In this document: piece by piece, positions 1 to 6,415 of the stretch
Position numbering within the stretch: the stretch's first letter is position 1
Layout of the letters: every line of letters starts with the position of its first letter
NCBI GenBank assembly: GCA_023250175.1
Contig: JAHFBD010000083.1
Location: 1-9,028, forward strand
DNA from: Candidatus Melainabacteria bacterium
GTDB lineage: Bacteria; Cyanobacteriota; Vampirovibrionia; 2-02-FULL-35-15
Direction: 5' to 3'
DNA length: 9,028 nt
Notes under the pieces: model-generated
Database searches by the model: none
What the model saw: only the letters and a program-made list of their open reading frames with translations
Told to the model about the DNA's origin: nothing
Position numbers and translations under genes: made by a program

Positions 1-2617
1 AAGTTTTTTGTGTTTCATCTGTTAGTTTATCTGATGACTTAACTAGCTTATCAGGCAGTTTTAATAGCTTTGTAAGAAGTTCTACTTTTTCGCCTTCATT
101 TAACTCTTTATAAGGTTTTACTAATAGTGGATTACCAGACAAAAGCTCAGTAACAGCTTTTTCATGCTCATCACTATGTTGTCTAACATCCAATTCAGCC
201 AAATGAAATCCACAAGCTTTGACCTGAAGAATTAGTTTAGCTAATGGACCAGAATCAGCAACTATAGATGCATTATTTTCTTTTAAGCTATCTTTAATAA
301 GACTTAAGTCATTTAAAAATTCCTCAGCGCTTATATAACGTGCACCACTTGGAACATTGATTTTATTATCAAATGCCTCAAGTGTATTTTCCAATTTCTT
401 TTCTATATACCAAAGCTTTAGTCTATATGGTTCGTTTTCATGCAGCTTATTAATTCTTGAATCAGAAGTAATAATACTACTATCATTCTGAATAGATTGT
501 ATAAGAGCAGGACTTGCTTTCAGGGACAATGAAAATTCATGAGTCAAATCTTCAACAGCCTTTATATATTTTTTCAACACCTCATCTGCCTGCATAATAA
601 GTACATCTTTAGTAACTTCTGGGGTAACATTTGGGTTTCCATCTCTATCTCCACCAACCCAGGAACCAATTTGTAAAAAAGTTGGGATAGTAAAGTTGCT
701 ATTTGGGAAATAGACACTCAAAGCATCTTTTAAATCATCATGTAATGTTGGAATTACAGGAAATACTGTATTAGATAAAAAATAAATGGTATTCTCTGCT
801 TCTTCTGTAACCGTAGGCTGGGTGGGCCTTATTTCTGGAGTTAACCACAGTAATGCAACTTGGCGTTTGATTTCTGATTTTACATTTTCTAATTCTCTAG
901 GAGTCAGTTTTTCCATATCACGCTTATACAGTAATTCTGAAATTGTATTTAGTGCTGAGATTAATTCTGCTCGCTTTGCTTCTGTAGGATGTGCTGTAAA
1001 AACTGGCTGAATACTGAGTTTATCAAGAAGAGATTGGATATCCTCTTTTTTGATTCCTTTTTTATGTAATAAATAGATGGATTCAAAAATAGATTCTTTT
1101 CTTGGAGAATCAATATTTGTATCTAATTCACGATGTCTATTCACTCTCACGATTTCATTTTTTTCTGATTCATTTACTAGATGGAAATAAATAGTAAAAG
1201 CTCTAAGAACTTTTGTGGCAGTATCTAAATCTAAATTTTCTACGATAGTTCTAATCTGCTCGCTATAATCAACCGATGGATTGCTTCTTGATTTTTTAGA
1301 GATTGCTCTAAATTCTTCAACGGCATTAAATACAGGCTGTCCTGCTTGTTCTAAAATAACTTCTCCAAGCAAGTCTCCGACAAGATGAATGTTTTCACTT
1401 AATGGCATACTAAATCCATGTTCTCCTAATTTGTTAATTGCTTCAGAATTAGCCGGTGTAGTTATATTTAGAGCCGGTATCTTATTTAATTGTAAAGCAT
1501 TATGATTAGAAAGATCTATTTTAGCAACTACATTTTTAATTGCATTACCAACATCACCTGTATCTTTGGCAATTTCTATCCGTGGGTGGGTAGCAAAGGC
1601 TGGCTTATTTATCAAGCCAGTACCTGACATAATCGAGTAAACAGGAATTGTTCTATTATTTGAAAGCTTAATTTCGTGAGGAATTAAATGGGTATCATTA
1701 GCACTATCTCCAATAGCTATAACTGCTTTGATATTTTGTGCAATTTCATTTGGGCAGATCTCGAAAATATAATTAATTACTGATGCCTTATTAATTTCAG
1801 TTCCATTGTTTGGGTAAAAGAATGAATAGAAATAGTTATCATGATCAGAAACAGTAAAATCAACATTACTCCCTGCCTGTTTTAGTTGATCTTTAATTAA
1901 AGAAGAAATATCTTTTGTTAGTTCTTCATAAAATACCGTGGGTAAATGCTCTTCTTTCTTAATATATAACGAGGACTCATCAGGATCAATTACTATGCTT
2001 ACTAAATTATTTTGAATTAATCCTTGTTTAATAATATAGAATTGATATGTCATCGGGAGAACAGTATTAGTATCTTTAAAGCCTTGCTTGTGTAAGACTT
2101 GATTAAATGCACTCATTACAAGAGATTGGTCCCACCCAACCTTGTTTTTTATATATGATTGCCATTCTACATTTGAATCTTTTAATCCTATTTGCTTAAG
2201 CCATTGGAAGGGTAAAAGCTCTTTTTGATTAAAGAATAAATCTCCTTTACCATTATCACAAGACAAAAAGTCAATTACAGGAAATCCATCAAAATGAGAA
2301 CTAATTTCTTGCATTGATCTCCATCCGAGTCCAGTAACAAGAGCAGTTATCAATCTGTCGTTTATATTACTAAGTACAATTTTGTTATTGGATAATGCTT
2401 TAGAATTAACAGCTATTTTATACTTATCTTTTTCCCAAGGAATTATACTGTGATCCACATCAGTTATTAACATTATGTCTGGTGCTGGTTTATTTTGAAA
2501 TCTAAAGAAACAGTTGCTAATATTATTTGTTTGCTGTATCGGTATAGTTTTTTCTATTTCTAACTGCTTAGTTAATATATAATATGAAGAACTAATTGCT
2601 ATTGGGTTTAAACGCAT
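1..2617 (-). CDS. HAD phosphatase (sucrose-phosphatase-like) fused to PEP carboxylase, 3' end outside window
   Basis: I translated the minus strand from the ATG at 2617 to the left edge and found 872 codons with no stop. Residues about 45-380 form a HAD-type phosphatase. Motif I is ITDVDHS (D53, D55), motif II has T95 in LVTG, the motif III lysine is K277 and motif IV is GDSAND (303-308). The order, and a GWDQSLV segment between motifs, resemble sucrose-6-phosphate phosphatase. Residues from about 404 are PEP carboxylase, which makes oxaloacetate from PEP and bicarbonate. Visible motifs are LSENIHLVGDLLGE, FTAHPTEA (H543), GSWVGGDRDGNP (651-662), EPYR and LDVRQHS (R812). H543 is 140 residues after M404, close to His138 of the E. 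coli enzyme, so the carboxylase starts complete. Its C-terminal half, including further catalytic residues, lies outside the window. The HAD substrate is inferred and could be another sugar phosphate. An in-frame stop at 2654-2656 limits the 5' extension. Confidence 0.88.
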   Translation of the reverse strand, partial: MRLNPIAISSSYYILTKQLEIEKTIPIQQTNNISNCFFRFQNKPAPDIMLITDVDHSIIPWEKDKYKIAVNSKALSNNKIVLSNINDRLITALVTGLGWRSMQEISSHFDGFPVIDFLSCDNGKGDLFFNQKELLPFQWLKQIGLKDSNVEWQSYIKNKVGWDQSLVMSAFNQVLHKQGFKDTNTVLPMTYQFYIIKQGLIQNNLVSIVIDPDESSLYIKKEEHLPTVFYEELTKDISSLIKDQLKQAGSNVDFTVSDHDNYFYSFFYPNNGTEINKASVINYIFEICPNEIAQNIKAVIAIGDSANDTHLIPHEIKLSNNRTIPVYSIMSGTGLINKPAFATHPRIEIAKDTGDVGNAIKNVVAKIDLSNHNALQLNKIPALNITTPANSEAINKLGEHGFSMPLSENIHLVGDLLGEVILEQAGQPVFNAVEEFRAISKKSRSNPSVDYSEQIRTIVENLDLDTATKVLRAFTIYFHLVNESEKNEIVRVNRHRELDTNIDSPRKESIFESIYLLHKKGIKKEDIQSLLDKLSIQPVFTAHPTEAKRAELISALNTISELLYKRDMEKLTPRELENVKSEIKRQVALLWLTPEIRPTQPTVTEEAENTIYFLSNTVFPVIPTLHDDLKDALSVYFPNSNFTIPTFLQIGSWVGGDRDGNPNVTPEVTKDVLIMQADEVLKKYIKAVEDLTHEFSLSLKASPALIQSIQNDSSIITSDSRINKLHENEPYRLKLWYIEKKLENTLEAFDNKINVPSGARYISAEEFLNDLSLIKDSLKENNASIVADSGPLAKLILQVKACGFHLAELDVRQHSDEHEKAVTELLSGNPLLVKPYKELNEGEKVELLTKLLKLPDKLVKSSDKLTDETQKT

Positions 2618-2647
2618 AATAATCGAATTTTCACCAAGTAAATACCA

Positions 2648-2675
2648 TTGCTTTTAAATTGCTTCATTATATAAT
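2648..2675 (+). promoter_or_regulatory. Putative sigma70-type promoter for the 156-residue protein gene
   Basis: TTGCTT (2648-2653), a 16-bp spacer and a consensus TATAAT (2670-2675) precede the gene by about 65 bp. The -10 lies inside the perfect 10-bp palindrome ATTATATAAT (2666-2675), which also provides a -10 for the opposite strand. Confidence 0.5.
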
Positions 2676-2699
2676 AGCCTTGTTAAAGCTACTAATCAA
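2666..2699 (-). promoter_or_regulatory. Putative sigma70-type promoter for the HAD-PEP carboxylase gene
   Basis: Read on the minus strand, TTGATT (2694-2699) is followed after 17 bp by TATTAT (2671-2676). An alternative -10, TATAAT, lies at 2666-2671. Transcription would begin around 2660-2664, giving a leader of about 45 nt before the ATG at 2617. It overlaps the opposing promoter. This is assigned by resemblance to consensus only. Confidence 0.45.
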
Positions 2700-2741
2700 G
2701 GATATTTCAGAAAAAAATATTTCAATTAAGGGGTATAAGCT

Positions 2742-3212
2742 ATGAGCAATGTTTCAGTAAGATCAATTAATGCAAATTTTAAAAGATTAGTTAACATTTT
2801 TCAAAGAGAAACAGATGTTGACTATAAAGCAGTTCCAGACAAAGAAATACAAAAATGTTATGAAGGAGCAAAATCTACAGAAGTAGTTGTTAATGACAAT
2901 GGTGTAATAACATCTCCAACAACAGATAAAAGCAAAGACTACCTAAAAGTAAAACTCATATACATGCCTCCAGAAGAAAAGGGAGACGCAGAGATCATAG
3001 CTACTGATAACTCAATACAATTTACTTATGGAAGTATGTCTTCAAATTATAAAAATCTATATGAAGCAATAACAAGGTTTAACAGAATTGCTGAATGGAA
3101 AGCTCTTCCTGAAGAAACCAGAAAAGAAGCAATAGAACAATATAAAGAAGCAAAGCCATTATTAAAACAAGAATTTGCTGATGAGCCAGATAGACCTATT
3201 TCTATTGTATAA
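2742..3212 (+). CDS. Hypothetical cytoplasmic protein, 156 residues
   Basis: I do not recognise this protein. The ATG at 2742 is well supported by AAGGGG at 2728-2733, eight bases upstream, and by a good promoter-like sequence before that. There is no signal peptide or membrane segment, and only one cysteine (C39), so a cytoplasmic location is likely. The N-terminal 45 residues look helical and basic (NANFKRLVNIFQRE). The middle (66-97) alternates in a beta-like pattern. The C-terminal 45 residues are charged, probably helical, and end in an acidic, proline-containing tail. It is transcribed divergently from the HAD-PEP carboxylase gene and converges on the nuclease gene with 13 bp between the stop codons, so it is probably monocistronic. 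Codon and base use match its neighbours, and the reading frame looks genuine. No function can be assigned. Confidence 0.8.
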   Translation: MSNVSVRSINANFKRLVNIFQRETDVDYKAVPDKEIQKCYEGAKSTEVVVNDNGVITSPTTDKSKDYLKVKLIYMPPEEKGDAEIIATDNSIQFTYGSMSSNYKNLYEAITRFNRIAEWKALPEETRKEAIEQYKEAKPLLKQEFADEPDRPISIV

Positions 3213-3227
3213 ATTAAAAAATAATTT
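3211..3227. terminator. Weak A/T-only inverted repeat between convergent genes
   Basis: AAATTA (3211-3216) and TAATTT (3222-3227) form a 6-bp inverted repeat around five A residues. It overlaps both stop codons, and a T-rich stretch follows on the plus strand (3229-3242). The stem has no G/C pair, so termination here is only a possibility. Confidence 0.22.
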
Positions 3228-3885
3228 ACTTCTTATATTTTTTATGAGGATGTTTATGCCGCCACTGTGCTGGTGTTTCTTTAATATAACTTTCTTTTTC
3301 CCAGACACCAAGCATGTTTTGTCTTGCATAGATTTGTGATTCTTTTAATCTATCAACATATTTAATATTTGGTGGAAAAGCATATAAAAGAGCTTGTCCA
3401 TTTTTAACAAGAACTTCATTTATAGACAAATCTTTCTTTCTTAAATTCTTCTCTTTATTTAGATCTTTACTAACAGACTTTAAAAACACATATCCCAAAG
3501 TTCTACCATAGCGATCTTTTTCTTCTATATCAGTTTCAATACAAACTGTTTTATTTAAAGCCAGTTTTGTCAAAAAATCTTTTGCTTGTTTACCATATAT
3601 ATTTTGATTAGATTCAAATGCATCAATTCCTAAAAATCTAATTTTAAAACTATGATTACTAGCTCCACCGGCATTGACTAAAATAGTATCTCCATCAAAT
3701 ACTTTTATTACTACAAAGACTTTCTTACTAGTAGAGCAATCTTTTGAAAACCCTGAATCAATGTTATAACCACTCGCAGCTGATAATACCAAGCAACAAG
3801 AAGAAAACATTAAAAGCAAAGCCATGAAAGAAGGCATGAACAATACTATTATGGTAATTTTTTTATTTTTAAACATCTTTTTCAA
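3226..3885 (-). CDS. Exported or membrane-anchored thermonuclease (SNase-like) protein
   Basis: This is a staphylococcal-nuclease-fold protein of 219 residues, a family of Ca2+-dependent phosphodiesterases that cut DNA and RNA. A hydrophobic segment at about 9-38 after a Lys-rich start is a signal peptide or membrane anchor. It ends in FSSCC, an imperfect lipobox, then LSAASG, a possible signal peptidase I site. The nuclease domain spans about 55-200. VFDGDT (62-67) supplies the calcium-binding Asp pair. KIRFLGIDAFES supplies R83, D88 and E91, and DRYGRTLGYVF supplies R128. These match Arg35, Asp40, Glu43 and Arg87 of S. aureus nuclease, so the active site looks intact. The usual Pro of GIDAPE is Phe here. 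A His/Lys-rich tail ends the protein. The 219-residue reading starts at a TTG (3885), and an ATG at 3876 would remove only three residues. Neither start has a clear ribosome binding site. Confidence 0.9.
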   Translation of the reverse strand: MKKMFKNKKITIIVLFMPSFMALLLMFSSCCLVLSAASGYNIDSGFSKDCSTSKKVFVVIKVFDGDTILVNAGGASNHSFKIRFLGIDAFESNQNIYGKQAKDFLTKLALNKTVCIETDIEEKDRYGRTLGYVFLKSVSKDLNKEKNLRKKDLSINEVLVKNGQALLYAFPPNIKYVDRLKESQIYARQNMLGVWEKESYIKETPAQWRHKHPHKKYKK

Positions 3886-3906
3886 AAAGATATCATAGCA
3901 GTAACC

Positions 3907-3935
3907 ATTATATAGACAGAAATAATAAGATATAA
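3907..3935 (-). promoter_or_regulatory. Putative promoter for the nuclease gene
   Basis: Minus-strand TATAAT lies at 3907-3912, with TTATAT 17 bp upstream (3930-3935). Transcription would start near 3900, leaving only about 15-24 nt before the TTG or ATG start. The -35 match is poor, so this call rests mostly on the -10. Confidence 0.35.
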
Positions 3936-3936
3936 T
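3908..3936 (+). promoter_or_regulatory. Putative promoter for lpxI, placed for a leaderless transcript
   Basis: A consensus TATAAT at 3931-3936 lies eight bases before the lpxI ATG at 3945, so transcription should start at or within a few bases of the start codon. An in-frame TAA at 3933-3935 rules out an earlier start, and no Shine-Dalgarno sequence is present. The -35 candidate TTATAT (3908-3913) is weak. ATTATAT (3907-3913) and ATATAAT (3930-3936) form an inverted repeat shared with the opposing promoter. Confidence 0.45.
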
Positions 3937-3944
3937 GTTCTATT

Positions 3945-4757
3945 ATGCCAGAAGGTAATAAACTCGCTATAGTAGCAGGAAACGGTGAATTAACAACACT
4001 CTTAGCAAGATCAGCAAAAGAGCAAGGTTTTAATACTTGTGCTATTGCCATAACTAATGAGGCAGAAAAAAGGTTAGAAGGTTTATGTAATAAACTTTAT
4101 AGATTTTCACCTGGACAACTTTCAAAAATGCTAAATCTTATCAAAGAAGAAATGATACAAGATATTGTTTTTATAGGTAAAGTACCAAAATTAGACCTAC
4201 TTAGAAATGTACATAAATTAGACTGGGTTGCAATAAAACATTTAAGTACTCTTCAAAACTTAAATGATGACAGCATTCATAATGGTATTGTAGAATTACT
4301 TAACAAATCAAACGTCAAAGTTCTTTCTCAAACCAAGTTTTTAAAACATTTATTTTTAGAAAAAGAGATTTTAAGTAAAAGAAAGCCTTCTTTAGAAGAA
4401 AGAGTAGACATTGAATATGGATATGCCATGGCTAAAAAAGTTGCTAGTCTAGATATTGGTCAAACCGTAGTCGTAAAAAATAAAATGATTTTAGCTGTTG
4501 AGGCTATTGAAGGGACGGATGAAGCAATTAAACGTGGCTGCTTACTGGCTAAATCTGGCGCTATCATTGTAAAAGTATCCAAGCCAGATCAAGATGAACG
4601 TTTTGATATTCCAACGATAGGAGAAAACACCATAGAAACATTGGCTAAATATAAAGGTAGTATATTAGCATTTGAAGCAAATAAAACCATCGTTACAAAT
4701 AAAGAAAACTTAATTAAAAAAGCTGATGAGCATAATCTTTGTTTAATAGCTGTCTAA
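3945..4757 (+). CDS. lpxI: UDP-2,3-diacylglucosamine pyrophosphatase LpxI
   Basis: LpxI (DUF1009 family) hydrolyses UDP-2,3-diacylglucosamine to lipid X (2,3-diacylglucosamine 1-phosphate) and UMP in the lipid A pathway, at the cytoplasmic face of the inner membrane. It replaces LpxH or LpxG in some lineages. The 270 residues match the family's usual length. The N-terminal domain begins KLAIVAGNGEL and contains GKVPKLDLLR (78-87) and LNDDSIHNGI. The C-terminal domain carries the diagnostic run LDIGQTVVVKNKMILAVEAI (169-188), EGTDEAIKRG, then VKVSKPDQDERFDIPTIG (209-226). D221 corresponds to the catalytic-site Asp225 of the Caulobacter enzyme. The start at 3945 is the only one possible, because an in-frame stop lies just upstream. 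No other lipid A gene is in the window, so the gene stands alone between divergent and convergent neighbours. Its presence indicates an LPS-bearing outer membrane. Confidence 0.94.
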   Translation: MPEGNKLAIVAGNGELTTLLARSAKEQGFNTCAIAITNEAEKRLEGLCNKLYRFSPGQLSKMLNLIKEEMIQDIVFIGKVPKLDLLRNVHKLDWVAIKHLSTLQNLNDDSIHNGIVELLNKSNVKVLSQTKFLKHLFLEKEILSKRKPSLEERVDIEYGYAMAKKVASLDIGQTVVVKNKMILAVEAIEGTDEAIKRGCLLAKSGAIIVKVSKPDQDERFDIPTIGENTIETLAKYKGSILAFEANKTIVTNKENLIKKADEHNLCLIAV

Positions 4758-4766
4758 TTAGATAGC
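4749..4766. terminator. Possible bidirectional terminator hairpin between lpxI and the Cys-rich gene
   Basis: GCTGTCTAATTAGATAGC is a near-perfect inverted repeat (one G-T wobble, 7-bp stem, AATT loop). It spans the lpxI stop codon and directly precedes the convergent stop at 4768-4770. The flanking T runs are short, so it is a weak terminator at best. Confidence 0.3.
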
Positions 4767-4767
4767 G

Positions 4768-6339
4768 TTATTTACACTCAACAATATCTACAAGATCAAT
4801 TGAACCAACAGTAACATCTACACAAAATAATTTCCCATCTCTGCAAACTGGTTTATTGTTAGATTTTGTACACTCCGGGCTTAATCCTTTAGGACAAAGT
4901 GCTTCATTATTCCGATTGCAATATGGGGTTTGTTTCCTGGATTTAAATGGACAAATACACTGACAGGTACTTCTATCTTCACGGCAAGATTTATATCGTT
5001 TTCCAGAAGGACAAAGCTTAGCTGTAGGACATTCCACCTCGGTATCTAAATAATTTGTCCTTAGTTGAAGAGAACAAGTAGCTGCACCAATATTTAATAA
5101 AGTCATCGCTGGATTAGTACATCCAGGTCCACCTAATTCACCAGAAAAACCAAAGACAGATCCACAGATTGGTATATTTCCAGAATTACATACAGGAGTT
5201 CCAGAATTACACATGATTACACTATTTGAACAAAATGGAATATTTACATTACCACCTGATGATGGCGCTGCACAAAATTGAAATACTGGCGCTAAGCACA
5301 ATGGATTGCCCATACATGGATCATAAGTTATACAAATTTGTCCTGAAGAGCAACAAGTAACACCGCACATTGTCTGACAAGATGCTCCCGAAGAAGAAGA
5401 TGAACAAATGACTTCACATCCCATACATCCATTTGGCAAAGTTGTTTGCTGAACGAAACATCCTGGCGGTGGAAAACAATCAACAATTGGACAAATTATT
5501 CCAGAAGAAGAACTACTTGAAGATGAGCTGGATGAAGAGGAAACACAAGCTACATAATTCGGAAAAAATATAAGCTCAGTTAAACAACCTGGTACATATC
5601 CTGTGCCAACAAAATCATTACCACATTTTGGTATACCCATAAAACTAATACAAACAGGAGTTTTACCAGGCGGACATATAAGTTGTTGACCTATGCAAAT
5701 CGGTAGAGTGCTACCACTACTACTAGATGATGACATTCCCCCTGAACTCGAAGAAGAACTTGATGCAGAAAAACATGCAAGAGGGCAAGTTGTTCCTGGA
5801 CATAAAATGGGTTTACATACTTGTCCTGCTGTACAACATTGTGTTCCACAATTTGGACAATTTCCAGATGAACTGCTACTTGATGATGAGCTGGAAATGC
5901 AACCACATTTTCTCTTTTGAAAGTCACAATTACTAGAATATGTTTGTCCTTCACAATTGATTACTTGCTGAATACAAATCTGTGGACAAATTAAAAATGG
6001 TGAACCAAGTGGACATGGTGGACAAATATTTCCAGATGAGCTACTACTTGTTGATGATGTCGTTGAAGAACCTATACAATAAGCAGCACCAGGGAAAAAA
6101 GCGACATCAGTTAAACAGCCAGGTATATATCTTAGAGTTAAAAAATCACTTTTACATTTTGGTGTGCCAACTCGTCCATTAGTACAAGCTGCTGTATAGC
6201 CAGAAGGACAAAGTATATTAGTCCCATTACAAGTTGGAGTAGACTGACTAAATAAAGGATTAAAAGAACTTATTACAAAAAATTGTACTGTTAGTATAAA
6301 AACAAATATTGGTTTAATAGCTTTCAACATAGTCCTCAC
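4768..6339 (-). CDS. Secreted modular Cys-rich protein with polyserine linkers
   Basis: I do not recognise this 523-residue protein as a named family. A signal peptide (about 1-32, hydrophobic core IFVFILTVQFFVISSF) sends it out of the cytoplasm. The rest is a chain of small Cys-rich modules joined by Ser runs at about 91-102, 149-158, 192-210, 267-279 and 313-317. Module A (LCPSG...C...PKC...PGC...C) occurs at 43-89 and 220-266, degenerates at 375-422, and has a half copy at 481-499. Module B (CGxxCCxxGxxC) occurs at 161-189 and 321-357. A Kazal-like stretch with CEGQTYSSNC sits at 106-147, and a CPIVDCFPPPGC module at 283-312. There is no membrane anchor or sorting signal at the C terminus. 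A cell-surface, sheath, adhesin or protease-inhibitor role is possible but inferred. The 523-residue reading starts at GTG 6339. The ATG at 6330, with GAGG just upstream, is an equally good start. Confidence 0.85.
   Translation of the reverse strand: MRTMLKAIKPIFVFILTVQFFVISSFNPLFSQSTPTCNGTNILCPSGYTAACTNGRVGTPKCKSDFLTLRYIPGCLTDVAFFPGAAYCIGSSTTSSTSSSSSGNICPPCPLGSPFLICPQICIQQVINCEGQTYSSNCDFQKRKCGCISSSSSSSSSSGNCPNCGTQCCTAGQVCKPILCPGTTCPLACFSASSSSSSSGGMSSSSSSGSTLPICIGQQLICPPGKTPVCISFMGIPKCGNDFVGTGYVPGCLTELIFFPNYVACVSSSSSSSSSSSSSGIICPIVDCFPPPGCFVQQTTLPNGCMGCEVICSSSSSGASCQTMCGVTCCSSGQICITYDPCMGNPLCLAPVFQFCAAPSSGGNVNIPFCSNSVIMCNSGTPVCNSGNIPICGSVFGFSGELGGPGCTNPAMTLLNIGAATCSLQLRTNYLDTEVECPTAKLCPSGKRYKSCREDRSTCQCICPFKSRKQTPYCNRNNEALCPKGLSPECTKSNNKPVCRDGKLFCVDVTVGSIDLVDIVECK
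5269..5859 (-). repeat. Two copies of Cys module B (5773-5859 and 5269-5379)
   Basis: Residues 161-189 and 321-357 share the pattern C-G-x-x-C-C-x-x-G-x-x-C followed by C-x-G/N-x(2-3)-C. A related copy, CGSNCCITGCC, lies in the upstream LamG protein (about 7738-7768). Confidence 0.7.
5542..6213 (-). repeat. Two intact copies of Cys module A (6073-6213 and 5542-5682)
   Basis: Residues 43-89 and 220-266 of the Cys-rich protein are homologous, with five cysteines spaced 8, 10, 13, 13 and 8, 9, 13, 13. Both contain PGCLT followed by FFP. A degenerate third copy (5074-5217) has spacing 7, 8, 15, 15. This indicates internal duplication. Confidence 0.8.
5899..6024 (-). other. Kazal-like segment in the Cys-rich protein
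   Basis: Residues 106-147 contain paired CPxC and CPQIC motifs followed by V-I-N-C-E-G-Q-T-Y-S-S-N-C and further cysteines. This resembles the C-x(n)-TY-x(3)-C core of Kazal protease inhibitors. The gap between Cys and Tyr is two residues shorter than usual, so the match is partial. Confidence 0.35.
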
Positions 6340-6415
6340 ATATTTGACTATATAAAGACTAAGGATTAAAGAAAATTTATAAAAATTTAAGAATTGGTTT
6401 TTTTATAAAAATAGC
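6340..6415 (-). other. 76-bp intergenic spacer between the two surface-protein genes
   Basis: It is extremely A/T-rich and has no GC-stemmed hairpin, so the two minus-strand genes may be co-transcribed. A possible -10, TATAGT (6347-6352), stands close to the start of the downstream gene, but its -35 (TTTTCT at 6370-6375) is poor. The start-proximal GAGG (6333-6336) would serve the ATG at 6330. Confidence 0.4.

Noticed and set aside
786..1010. Short plus-strand reading frame of 74 codons
   Set aside because: It lies antisense to well-conserved PEP carboxylase coding sequence (including the HPTEA motif) and has no ribosome binding site.
3883..3896. ATG at 3896 as an upstream start for the nuclease
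   Set aside because: It is in a different frame and meets a TGA after four codons.
5691..6182. Several short reading frames on both strands within the Cys-rich gene
   Set aside because: They are other-frame shadows of the polyserine and Cys module coding sequence. Their composition (His/Val/Gln- or Met/Leu-rich) is a by-product of Ser codons.
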